DNA of 64,000 nt from Siccirubricoccus sp. G192 (lineage in GTDB: Bacteria; Pseudomonadota; Alphaproteobacteria; Acetobacterales; Acetobacteraceae), in assembly GCF_019084075.1 (NCBI RefSeq), contig NZ_JAHREN010000001.1:2019501-2083500 (forward strand), written 5' to 3'. The stretch's first letter is position 1. The number at the start of each line of letters is the position of its first letter. Positions 45,701 through 55,840 of this stretch are shown piece by piece. Position numbers and translations under genes: made by a program. Below the pieces are notes generated by a model that saw only the letters and a program-made list of their open reading frames with translations, ran no database searches and was not told the DNA's origin.

Positions 45701-46348
45701 TCAGCCCCGGCCGGCGCGGGCAGAGCGGGCCGGGCGCGCCTCGGCCGGCGGCACCGCGCCCGCCGGGCGGCCGGCATCGAAGCCGAGGAAGCCGATCTCC
45801 GGGCTGGCCGAGCCACCATCCCCGGCCCAGAGCCGCGGGTTGCGGACCGCCGCCGGGGCAGCGGCTTCGGCCGCGGCCTGGCGTGGCGCGGGCGGTTCCG
45901 CCACCCGGCGGGCGGAGCGCTGCGGCGGCGGCGGCGGGGCGGCGGGCGCTTCCTCGGCCTGGCCGCCGCGGCTGCCGCTGCGGACCGACAGCAGGTAGAA
46001 CATGATCTCGGTGCGGCCCTGGTCCACGGCGGCATCCACCGCCGTGAGGCCGAGCACGTTGCGCGCCTCGGTATCGGCGCCGCGCGCCACGGCCTCCCGC
46101 GCCGCCGGCAGGTCGCCGCGGTTGATGGCATCGAAGAGCGCGGCATTGGGGGCCAGGTTCTGGGTGGGATCCGCCGGGATCGGCTCCGGCGCGCGGCGGC
46201 TCTGCAAGCCGGGCAGGGCCGGCGGCGGGGGCCGCACCGCAGGGGCCTGTTGGGCACGGGGGGCGGCCCGGCCGAACTGCGCCGCGGCCTCCGGCACCGG
46301 CAGCGCAAGGAAGGCGAGCAAGGGCAGGAGCGGCAGGGTGCGGCGCAT
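45701..46348 (-). CDS. Secreted ankyrin-repeat-like protein
   Basis: A 215-residue product with a signal peptide (LPLLPLLAFLALPVPEAAA), a proline-rich linker, two ankyrin-like repeats (NAALFDAINRGDLPAAREAV, ARNVLGLTAVDAAVDQGR) and a long proline/alanine-rich tail. The ATG at 46348 puts the signal peptide first. The likely place is the periplasm or outer membrane. I cannot assign a function. Its signal peptide starts MRRTLPLLP, the same as the DUF4139 protein at 24149-26152. Confidence 0.7.
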   Translation of the reverse strand: MRRTLPLLPLLAFLALPVPEAAAQFGRAAPRAQQAPAVRPPPPALPGLQSRRAPEPIPADPTQNLAPNAALFDAINRGDLPAAREAVARGADTEARNVLGLTAVDAAVDQGRTEIMFYLLSVRSGSRGGQAEEAPAAPPPPPQRSARRVAEPPAPRQAAAEAAAPAAVRNPRLWAGDGGSASPEIGFLGFDAGRPAGAVPPAEARPARSARAGRG

Positions 46349-46539
46349 GGCGTCCTTCTCAGGGTTCGGCCCAGGGTTCGGGCCGGTCCGGCCACGGGCC
46401 CGCCCTCCGGCTCCCGGGCGGGGCAGGGCGGCGGTGCGGCCGGGGGCTGGTCTAGACCAAGCCGGGCCGGACTGGAACCGCGTGCCGTTCAGCGGGGAGA
46501 TGGATTGCCGGCCCACCGGGGAAACCTTCGATGACCTGC

Positions 46540-46905
46540 TCAGCGGCAGCCATCGCCGCGGAAGGTGAAGCTCTCCACCCTCGCGTGGCGCAGGGTGAAG
46601 GTGATCTCGCAGACCCGCTGGATATAGCTCGGTGCCGGCGGGAAGATCGGCCCGAACCGCCCATAGGGGGGATACCAGTAGGGGCCGGCCGGCTGGATCG
46701 CCGTATGGAGTTCCTCGTATTGCAGGAATTTCCGGTCATCGGCCTGGTAGGTGCGGACCGGCACGCCGAAGGCGGCGACCAGGTCGCCCTCGCTCCGGCC
46801 GATGAAGGGGAAAAGCCGCGCCTCCAGCCCCGGCCCGGTGGCGCAGCCCGCCAAGGGGAGCAGCATGGCAGGCAGCAGGGGAAGCAGTCGAAGCGGATGT
46901 CGCAT
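46540..46905 (-). CDS. Small lipoprotein, BamE/SmpA-like by feature
   Basis: A 121-residue lipoprotein with lipobox LPLAGC (cysteine 21). The mature part has FIGRSEGDLVAAFGVPVRTY followed by KFLQYEE, the helix-helix-strand pattern of the BamE/OmlA superfamily, then a proline/tyrosine-rich loop (YWYPPYGRFGPIFPP) and C-terminal beta strands ending FRGDGCR. The ATG overlaps the stop of the membrane-protein gene (TGATG), making it the last gene of the moxR operon. The BamE link is from pattern only. Confidence 0.72.
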   Translation of the reverse strand: MRHPLRLLPLLPAMLLPLAGCATGPGLEARLFPFIGRSEGDLVAAFGVPVRTYQADDRKFLQYEELHTAIQPAGPYWYPPYGRFGPIFPPAPSYIQRVCEITFTLRHARVESFTFRGDGCR

Positions 46906-49030
46906 CAGCGTCCCTCCCTCCGCCAGGCCAGCACCGCCAGCCCCAGCACGAGCGGCAGCGCCAGCCAGGGCGGCAGCAGCGGCAGGGCGGCGATGCCGGT
47001 CACGGTATGGTCGCCGCGGCGGACCAGGCCGATCCAGCCACCGCCCTCGGTATCCCGCCCCGGCCCGACCCGGCGCAATTCCGGCAGCACCGGCTCCTCC
47101 CCGCCGCCGAGCCAGCGCTGCGCCCCGCCGGTCGCGGCCAGGATCGGCTGCAGCCGGGCGGGGTCGGAGCGGAGATCGGCCACTTCGGGCGGATTGGCGG
47201 CGGCGGCGGCGGCGAAGGCGTTGCGCTGGCCATCCGAGGCCTGCCAGACCCCGGGCTGGTCCGCCGGCAATTCGAGCATCGCCTTGCCGCCGCCGCGAGG
47301 GTCCAGCGCGTGGCGCGAGACGGCGCCATCCGGCGCGGTGACCGTGACCTCGGGCGGCGGCCCGGCCTCGACGCTGCGGCGCTGCACGGAGAGGTGGCCG
47401 GCTTCGATCCGAGCGGCGAGGTCCTCCTCCTCCAGCTCCGGCTCGCGCATCAGCCAATGCGCGGTGCGGCGCAGCAATTCGGCCTGCGGACCGCCGCCGT
47501 CATGGCCGCGCGACCAGAGCCAGATATGGTCCGAGAGCAGCAGCGCCACGCGACCCTCGCCGACCCGGTCCAGCAGCAGCAGCGGCGCCCCGCCGGCCGC
47601 CTCCATCACCGCCGTGCCGCTGCGCTGGTCGGCCCGCATGCTGCGGTACCAGCGGCCCCAGCCCGGCTCCGCCGAGGGCTGACCGGGGGCCGCTTCCGGG
47701 TCATTGGCGCCGGTCAGCCCCTCCGTCACCGGATGCCGGGCACCGAGGGCGGAGATGCGCGGCCGGAAGGCGCCCTCGGCCGCGCCGCTGCCCAGCTCCC
47801 GCGGGCCGGCCGCGGCGGCGGGCCGTGCCGGCAGCACGGCGCCGAGCGGGGTGCTGGCCAGGCTGGTCGGCCCGGCGAATTCCGGCCCGACCGAGAGCAG
47901 CAGCGCGCCGCCGCCCCGCACGTAATCGGCGATGTTCCGCAGATAGGCCGGCGGCAGGATGCCGCGATTGGCGAAGCGGTCGAAGATCACCAGGTCGATT
48001 CGCGCAGCTTCACCTGGAACAGCTCCCGCACCGGGAAGGCGATCAGCGCCAGCTCGTTCAGCGGCGTCAGGTCGTCCTTCTCCGGTGGGCGCAGGATGGT
48101 GAAATGCACGAGGTCGACGCCGGGATCGGCCTTCAGCAGCCGGCGCCAGGTGCGCTCCCCGGCATGCGGCTCGCCGCTCACCAGCAGCACGCGCAACCGG
48201 TCGCGGACGCCGGTGATGGTCACCACGGCGCGGTTGTTGAGGTCGGACACCTCCCCGGGGCGCGCCTCGGCGGCGAGTTCCACCACGGTGGGGCCGCCGC
48301 GCTCGATCGGGATGGTGATGCGGTGCTCGCGCCCGACAGGCACGCTCTCCACCCGCGGCGCGGCGCCGTCGCGGCGCACCGAGAGCCGCGCGGCGCCCCT
48401 GGCGGGGCCGGGGATGCCAAGGTCCTCGACCGCGACGTGCAGTTCCACGCTGCGGCCGACGATGCCGAAGCCCGGCGCCTCGATGACGCGCAGCCGCCGG
48501 TCCACCTCCCCGGGCCGGCCGGGCAGCAGGGCATGGAAGGGCGCCTCGATGGAGGACTGCGCGGGCACGTCATGCACCTGCCCATCGGTCAGCGCGATGA
48601 CGCCGGCCAGCCGGGCGCGGGGGATTTCCGCCAGCGCATGCTCGGCGGCGGCGAAGAGGCGGGTGCCCTGGTTGCCGGCCTCCGGCACCTCGACGGTGCG
48701 GAGTTCGAGTTCCGGCAGCCGCGCGGCGCGGGCCTCGATGGCGGCGCGGGCCGCCTCGATCTGCGCGGCGCGGGTGCCGATGCGGGCGCTGTCGCTGCGG
48801 TCCACCACCAGCAGCGCGATGTCGGGCCGCGTCTCTCGGGTTTCCTCCACCAGCCGCGGATTGCCGAGCGCCAGCAGCAGCAGCGCGAAGACCAGCGCGC
48901 GCAGCGGCGCGCCGCGGGCACGGCGGAGCAGGGCCGGCACCAGGGCGAGCACCGCCAGCGCGCCGAGCGTGGCGAGGAGCCAGAGCGGCAGGACCGGGGC
49001 GAAGTCGATGCCGGAGATCGCCTGCTGCAT
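46905..49030 (-). CDS. VWA/glutamine-amidotransferase-like membrane protein (frameshifted as sequenced)
   Basis: A 708-residue protein when corrected. Two N-terminal helices (LPLWLLATLGALAVLALVPA, LRALVFALLLLALGNPRLV) lead to a von Willebrand-like strand (DIALLVVDRSDSARIG) with a partial metal-site motif. A glutamine-amidotransferase-like segment follows (DLVIFDRFANRGILPPAYLR, DYVRGGGALLLSVGPEF), and a C-terminal helix (WLALPLVLGLAVLAW). The frame breaks near 47999 where GATTC should read GATTTC, giving KLREIDLVIFD. It belongs to the moxR-DUF58-DUF4159 cluster; such proteins are thought to form envelope complexes but the function is not established. Confidence 0.83.
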
Positions 49031-49125
49031 CAGGTGCCCCTGGCGATGGCCTCGGCCATCGCGCCATGCTCACCAGCGATGGGCTTGGCCATCGCGCTCC
49101 TTTCCCGTGCGATGGGCTTGGCCAT
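49030..49125 (-). CDS. 31-residue repeat microORF between DUF4159 and the membrane-protein gene
   Basis: An ATG at 49125, five bases after the DUF4159 stop, opens a frame that ends with TGA overlapping the next gene's ATG (TGATG). It encodes three 11-residue units: MAKPIARERSA, MAKPIAGEHGA, MAEAIARGT. The DNA is a 33-bp tandem repeat whose core (GCGATGGCC..GGCCATCGC) is palindromic. Tight spacing on both sides would allow translational coupling; equally it may be a non-coding repeat that happens to stay open. No homologue is known to me. Confidence 0.4.
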   Translation of the reverse strand: MAKPIARERSAMAKPIAGEHGAMAEAIARGT

Positions 49126-49130
49126 CGCGG

Positions 49131-51894
49131 TCAATTCCCCAGCCTTTCCAGGATGGCCGGCACATGCACCTGGTCGCCCTTGTAGTTGCCGGTGAGCGCG
49201 TACATCACGAGGTTCACCCCGAAGCGATAGGCCAGGATGCGTTGCCGGGTGCCGCCAGGAATGGCGGCGAAGGGGTTCTGCCCGCGTGCATCGATCGCCC
49301 AGGCCCCCGCCCAGTCATGCCCGCCGATGATGACGGGGGGAGACGCTGTCATTCGCCCGGTCCTGGTCGCGCGCCACCCAGACCTGGCCGCCCGCGAAGC
49401 GGCCCGGCAGGTCCGGCAGCAGGTAGAAGGCGCGTTTCAGCACATGGTCCTCGGCCACCGGGGCGAGGGGCGGGATGGCGAGGTCGCGCGTCACCCGCCG
49501 CAGCGCCGCGCGGGCGCCCGGCGCATAGCCCTCGCCGGACCCCTCGTCGCGGGTGTCGAACAGGATGATGCCGCCATTGCGCATGAAGGCATTGAGCGCC
49601 GCCGCCGCCGCCGCATCCGGCGATGCCGCCTCCGGCGGCACGGCCCAGTAGAGCAGCGGAAAGAGCGAAAGGTCGTCCTGCCCCGGCACCACCGCCGCCG
49701 GCTCGGCCAGCGCCGCGGCGGTGCGGCGGTTCACGAAATCCGAAAGCCCGACCAGGCCCATCCGCATGGTCTCGTCCAGCGAGGCATCTCCGGTGACGAC
49801 ATAGGCGAGGCGCGTTGCCAGCGCGTGGATACCGTCCGACTCGGATCCGGCCTGGACCTGGGCCAGGGCCTGGGGGGCAAGCGCCGGCTGCGCCAGCAGC
49901 AGGGCCAGGGCGGCCAGCCGCGCCGGCCGCAGCAGGCCGCGCAGCCGCAGCCCGATCAGCAGGTCCGCCGCCAGCAGCAGCAGCGCCGCAGCCAGCAGCC
50001 AGGGGCCGAGATCGCGTTCCGCCGGAATGCCTGAGATGCCGAGCCGGGTGGCGCCCTCGGGTGGCGGCGGCGCGGCACGCGGCACCGGCGCGGCACCGCC
50101 GAGGTTGAGCGCCCGGCGATAGGCCGCCTGCGCCGCGTCCTGCGTCACGGCTTGGCCGGGCGTGCCGTACCAGCCCGGCGGATGCCGGGGCGAGGGCAGG
50201 GTGGTCTCGATCTCCGCCGCCGGCAGCGCGGCGGCGGCGGGCGGCGCAGCGCCCAGCCGGCCGAAGCCGTCCAGCGTCTCCAGCGGCGCCAGCGGCGCCC
50301 CGCCCTCCTGGCCGGAGATGCCGGCGGAGAGCGCCACGATCCGCCGCAGCATCTGCACGAATAGCCCGGAGAGCGGCAGGTTCGACCATTCCGCCGTGGC
50401 CGTGACATGGAACAGCACGACCCTGCCGCGGCCGCGCGCCTCGGCCGTGACCAGCGGCGTGCCATCGGCCAGCCGCGCCCAGCTTCGCTCGGTGAGGCGG
50501 GGCGAGGGTTCGGCCAGCACCTGGCGTTCCACCGTCACCTCCTCCGGCACGGGAAGCCCGGCGAAGGGCGAGGTGTCCGGGAAGGGGGCGAGGTGCTGCG
50601 GCTGTTCCCAGGAGAGCGCGCCGCCCAATTGCCGCTCGGCCCGCAGCGGCACCGGCAGCAGCGGGTCCGGGCGCTCGGCCAGGCGCGGGCCGGCGAAGCG
50701 CAGCAGGGTGCCGCCCGCCTCCACCCAGCGGGTCAGCGCCTCGCGCTCCGGCCCCTCCGGCACCGGGCGGTCGGCCAGGGCCAGCACGGCGATGGGGCGG
50801 GCCAGCAGCCGGTCCAGCGGGCCGCGGCGGATCTCGACGAAGGGGGCGAGGGCACGGTCGAGGTAGAACAACTCGCCGATGAGAGGCGCATCCGCGGCCT
50901 CCTCCGCCCCCGGCAACAGGCCGACGGGGCGACGGCGGAAGCGTTCGTCCAGCAGCACCACGCCGCCGGCGCCGGTCTCGCCCTCCAATCCCAATCGCAC
51001 CACCTGGTTGCGGATTTCGAGCGGCAATCCCAGCACCGCCTCGCCCCCGGCGGCGCCGGCCGGGATCGGCACGGTCGCGGCGGCAAGCGCCCGGCCATCC
51101 CCGGTGCGGGCCAGCACCGTGGCCTCGGTCTCGGCCGCCAGCGGCACCTGCTGGACCCGGACCCGCAGTTGGTCGGCCTCGGCCACCGGTGGCGGCAGCA
51201 GGCGGATCGGCCGGCCTTCCGCCAGCGCCACGGTGAGCGGTCCGGCCCCGGCCAGCGCCGCTTGCAGCGGCCCGGCGGCATCCGCCTCGGCCAGATGCTC
51301 CACCCCGTCCCAGACCAGCAGCGTGGCCAAGGGCCCGGCATCGGCGCCGCGCCAGGATTGGAAGGCGGCGAGCGCCGCGGCGCGGTCCGGCGCCCAGGGC
51401 TTGGGGCGGAGCGCCGCCAGCCGGGCGTGGAGATCCTCGGCCGGCATCGGGCCGATCACCCGGGGCGGCTCCGCGGTTTCGGTGGGCGCGGTCGCGAGCA
51501 GGGCGGCGCGGCGGCCCTCCCGCCCGGCGCGGTCGAGCGCGGCAGTGGCGGCGGCCATGCGGGCCGGCCAGTCGGCGGCGGCGGCCCAGCCGTCATCCAC
51601 CACCAGGAGCAACGGCCCTTCCCCACCGGCCCCGGCGCCGGGGCCGAGCACCGGCCGCGCCAGGCCGAGGATCAGCAGCGCCGCCGCCAGGATGCGGAGC
51701 AGCAGCAGCCACCAGGGGGTGCGGGCCGGGGTTTCCTCGGCCACCGGCAGGTCGCGCAGCAGGCGGATGGGCGGGAAGGCGATGCGGCGCGGCGCCGGCG
51801 GCGTGACCCGGAGCAGCCACCACAGCAGCGGCAGCGCCGGCAGGGCCAGCAGCAGCCAGGGCGCCGCGAAGGCGAGGGGGCCGAGGGTCAGCAT
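49131..51894 (-). CDS. BatA-like N-terminus plus DUF4159 protein (frameshifted as sequenced)
   Basis: A 920-residue membrane protein when corrected. The first 95 residues are the BatA/aerotolerance-like N-terminal unit with two helices (FAAPWLLLALPALPLLWWLL, WWLLLLRILAAALLILGLAR). A VWA-like region (LLLVVDDGWAAAADW) and a glutamine-amidotransferase-like domain follow. Near residues 640-690 are further helices, then DUF4159 (LATRLAYVVTGDASLDETMR, GGIILFDTRDEGS). The frame breaks at a G run of six (49335-49340); five restores NDSVSPVIIGGHDWAGAWA and the end ILERLGN at 49131. It is the third gene of the moxR operon. Confidence 0.88.
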
Positions 51895-51972
51895 GCGGAG
51901 GTCAGCATGGGGGGCTGGGCATCATCGGACCAGCATCTGGGGCCGGGCATCGTCACCGCCATAGCTTGCACC

Positions 51973-52859
51973 CTATTCTGGCGCGAGCGCCTGCCACAGT
52001 GCCAGCAGGGCCTGGCCCGGCGGCTGGTCGGTGCGGTGGGTGAGGAAGCCCCAGCCGGCCGCCGCGGCGATGGCTGCGACCCCGGCGCGGTGCTGCCGCA
52101 GACGCTCCGCATAGAGGGCGCGGATGGTTTCGACGCGCGGCACCAGGGTGGGTTCCTCCGCCTCCAGCCCCTCGAAGCGCACACGGCCGAGATAGGGCAG
52201 CGTCTCCTCGGCCGGGTCCAGGATCTGCAGCAGGTGGCCGCGCACCGGCCGGGCGGCCAGAGCCGCGACGGCACGCTGGATCTCCGGCAGCGGGGCCAGG
52301 AAATCGCCAAACAGCACGGCGCGGGCATGCCGCGGCAGGCCGGGATCGGGCTGCGGCAGTTCCGCATCCGGGCCGTCGTTGCGAAGCAGGCCCTGGGCCA
52401 GCGCCTCCAGCCCGGCGCGGCCGGCATGGGAGCGGCCCGGCCCGCCTATCAGCCGCACCCGCTCGCCGCCGCGCAGCAGCAGGGAGGCGAGCGCCAGCAG
52501 CAGCAGCTCCGCCCGCTCCCGCTTGGGCGGCATGGCGGGGGAGGAACGCCAGCCCATGGAGGCGGAGCCGTCCCGCCACAGCGCCACGGTCTGCGCCGCC
52601 TCCCATTCCGTCTCGCGGATGAAGAGCCGGTCCGACTTCGCGCTCTGCCGCCAGTCGATGCGGGTGGCGGGGTCGCCGGGCAGGAAGGGCCGGAATTGCC
52701 AGAAGGCATCGCCCTGGCCGGCGCGGCGGCGGCCATGCACGCCCTGCAGCACGGTGGCGGCCACGCGGTCGGCGGCCACCACCAGCGGCGGCAGGCGGGC
52801 GCCCAGCGCCTCGGCGCGGAGGGTGGCCGCCGCCCCGGCGCGGCTGGCGGTGGGGGGGC

Positions 52860-52867
<8 letters not shown>
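51973..52867 (-). CDS. DUF58-domain protein (probable indel near the start)
   Basis: A DUF58 protein, the usual partner of MoxR ATPases; the family has a von Willebrand-like fold. The signature PGDPATRIDWRQSAKSDRLF and ETEWEAAQTVALWRDGSAS are clear. The first in-frame start as sequenced is a GTG at 52782, which cuts off the typical LRAEALGARLPPLVVAADRV. If the G run at 52852-52858 is six instead of seven, a TTG at 52867 overlapping the moxR end gives a full 297-residue protein. Confidence 0.88.
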
Positions 52868-53885
<1,018 letters not shown>

Positions 53886-54050
53886 GATCCCTATATTGGC
53901 GCCGGCGCGTCGATGGCGACGTCCCGGAGCTACGCCGTCACATGGACGTGCGGAACCAGAGAAGCCTATGGCCGGACAGGGCGCGGACGAAGCGATGAAT
54001 GAAAATCAGCGAATGTCCGGGCGCGGCCCAGCGAGTTTGGGGAGGATGGC

Positions 54051-54671
54051 GTGCAGGACGGGTTGATGCGCCAGGCCACGTCGCCACGGGAAAACGCGGG
54101 GCCGCAGGCAAGGGCGGGCAATGTCCCGGCCTTCCCGCGGACCACGCGGGATTGCGGCAGTTTCGAGATCCGGATCGACCGCAACGGCACCTGGTACTAC
54201 CGGGGCAGTCCGATCGGCCGGAAGGAGTTGGTGTGCCTCTTCGCCAGTGTGCTTCGCCGCGAGGCGGATGGGAGTTACTGGCTGGAGACGCCGGTGGAGC
54301 GCGGCCGGATCGAGGTGGAGGACGCGCCCTTCATGGCCGTCGAGATGTGCTGGCGGAACTGCGTGGCGCCGGAGCTGGCCGCCGGCCGGCCGCGCCAGTG
54401 CCTGACCTTCCGCACCAATCTCGACGAGATCGTGACCGCGGATGCCGAGCACCCGATCCGCGTGCATCTCTGCCCCACCACGCGCGAACCGCGGCCCTAT
54501 GTGACGGTCCGGCCGGGCCTGGAGGCCAAGATCAACCGCGCCGTCTTCTACGAATTGGTGGCGCTGGCCCAGCCTGAGACCATCGATGGCCGGCAGGTGC
54601 TCGGGGTCTGGAGCGAGGGCGTGTTCTTCCCGATCGACGAGATCAACGCGCTGGACACGGCCGCCGAGTGA
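54051..54671 (+). CDS. DUF1285-domain protein
   Basis: A 206-residue cytoplasmic protein of the DUF1285 family. FEIRIDRNGTWYYRGSPIGR and YVTVRPGLEAKINRAVFYEL with GVWSEGVFFPI are typical. GTG at 54051 follows GGGAGGATGGC with good spacing. The family function is not known. The gene is divergent from moxR and heads a run with CoA pyrophosphatase, DUF6111 and cca, a recurrent order in Rhodospirillales-type genomes. Confidence 0.87.
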   Translation: MQDGLMRQATSPRENAGPQARAGNVPAFPRTTRDCGSFEIRIDRNGTWYYRGSPIGRKELVCLFASVLRREADGSYWLETPVERGRIEVEDAPFMAVEMCWRNCVAPELAAGRPRQCLTFRTNLDEIVTADAEHPIRVHLCPTTREPRPYVTVRPGLEAKINRAVFYELVALAQPETIDGRQVLGVWSEGVFFPIDEINALDTAAE

Positions 54672-54696
54672 CGCCGCCGTTCCTGGCGCCGGTGGC

Positions 54697-55286
54697 ATGA
54701 AGGCCGAGCAGATCGCGGCGCGGCTGGCGGACCGGGAGGCGATGGCGGGGCTGCCGCCGGCCTTCGATGCCACCGCCATCGGGCTCCGGCCGGAGGCGAT
54801 GATCGCCGCCGCGGTGCTGGTCCCGATCGTGCTGCACCCGGCGCCCACCGTGCTGCTGACGCTCCGCGCCGCCCGGCTTTCCGCCCATGCCGGGCAGGTG
54901 AGCTTCCCCGGCGGCCGCATTGAGGGGGGCCGAGACGCCCGAGGCGGCGGCGGTGCGGGAGGCGGCGGAGGAGGTGGGACTCGACCCCCGCCTGCCGGAA
55001 TTGCTCGGCCGCCTGCCGGACCACATCACCGGCACCGGCTACCGGATGACACCCGTGGTGGCGCTGGTCCCGGCGCCACTCAACCTCACGCCCCATCCGG
55101 GGGAGGTGGAGGAATGCTTCGAACTGCCGCTCGCCACCGTGCTGGACCCGGCGGCGCCGGAGCGGCGGGGCGCGGAATGGAAGGGGCGAAGGCGCGGAAT
55201 TCTGGGTCTGGCCGCATGAGCGCCACTACATCTGGGGCGCGACCGCGGCGATCCTGGTGAACCTGGCGCGCATCCTGCGGGGCTGA
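54697..55286 (+). CDS. CoA pyrophosphatase, Nudix family (two indels)
   Basis: A Nudix hydrolase of the CoA pyrophosphatase type (NudL/PCD1-like), cleaving CoA to phosphopantetheine and 3',5'-ADP. The family motif before the Nudix box is seen as LLTLRAARLSAHAGQVSFPG. The box itself, G-x5-E-x7-REUxEExGU, is exact only after one G is removed from the run at 54924-54929 (GRIEGAETPEAAAVREAAEE). A second extra G at 55196-55197 beside AATTC cuts off the end; removing it gives REFWVWPHERHYIWGATAAI and a 195-residue protein. Confidence 0.9.
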
Positions 55287-55289
55287 GCC

Positions 55290-55409
55290 GGCCCGATGAC
55301 CGCAGGGCCGCATGGCCCGGAGGTCTGAATCGGGCCGGAGATATAAGGCGGCCCGATGACCGCAGGGCCGCATGGCCCGGAGATCTGAGTCGGGCCGGAG
55401 ACACCAGGC
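55290..55409. repeat. 60-bp tandem duplication with nested inverted repeats
   Basis: Two 60-base units directly follow the CoA pyrophosphatase stop, differing at only a few positions. Within each, GGCCCGA pairs with TCGGGCC (outer stem) and GGGCC with GGCCC (inner stem), so each unit can fold into a nested hairpin. It covers most of the interval before the DUF6111 gene. Confidence 0.88.
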
Positions 55410-55495
55410 AGCCTCTTCCTTTGCCGCGCGACGCGGTGAATTTCAGAGGCAGGCCGCTGGCATGGCATGATGCGGCCCCATGGCGTGGCGCCCCG

Positions 55496-55840
55496 ATGCC
55501 CTATCTGTTCGAAATCATTCTGTTCCTGCTGCCCTTCGGGCTCTATGCGCTGTGGCGCCGGCTGAACCCGGAGGCGGAGCCGGACTCACGGACAGTGCTG
55601 CTGGCCCTGGTCGGCATCGGCCTCGGGATGGCGGGCGCGGTCTGGTACGGGCTTTCCGTCAGCGCCGGGCCGGAGGTGGTCTATGTGCCGGCGCGGATGC
55701 AGGATGGGGAGGTCGTGCCGGGGCACGCGGAACCAAGGGGGCCGGGGCATGCGGAACCAAGGGGGCCGGGGCACGCGGAATCAAAAGGGCCGGGGCATGT
55801 GGAACCCAAAGGGCCGGGGCACGCGGAGACATCCCGGTGA
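55496..55840 (+). CDS. DUF6111-type small membrane protein with a GPGHAE repeat tail
   Basis: A 114-residue protein with two helices (LFEIILFLLPFGLYALW, TVLLALVGIGLGMAGAVWYG), resembling the small DUF6111 membrane proteins found beside cca in alphaproteobacteria. The C-terminus is five tandem 8-residue units (GHAEPRGP, GHAEPRGP, GHAESKGP, GHVEPKGP, GHAETSR), each with one histidine; normal members end soon after the second helix. ATG 55496 was chosen because the first helix begins there. Its TGA overlaps the GTG of cca. Confidence 0.75.
   Translation: MPYLFEIILFLLPFGLYALWRRLNPEAEPDSRTVLLALVGIGLGMAGAVWYGLSVSAGPEVVYVPARMQDGEVVPGHAEPRGPGHAEPRGPGHAESKGPGHVEPKGPGHAETSR
55716..55835 (+). repeat. 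24-bp minisatellite, five units
   Basis: Five consecutive 24-base units, increasingly degenerate toward the 3' end, encode the C-terminal repeats of the DUF6111 protein and stop five bases short of its TGA. Confidence 0.92.
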
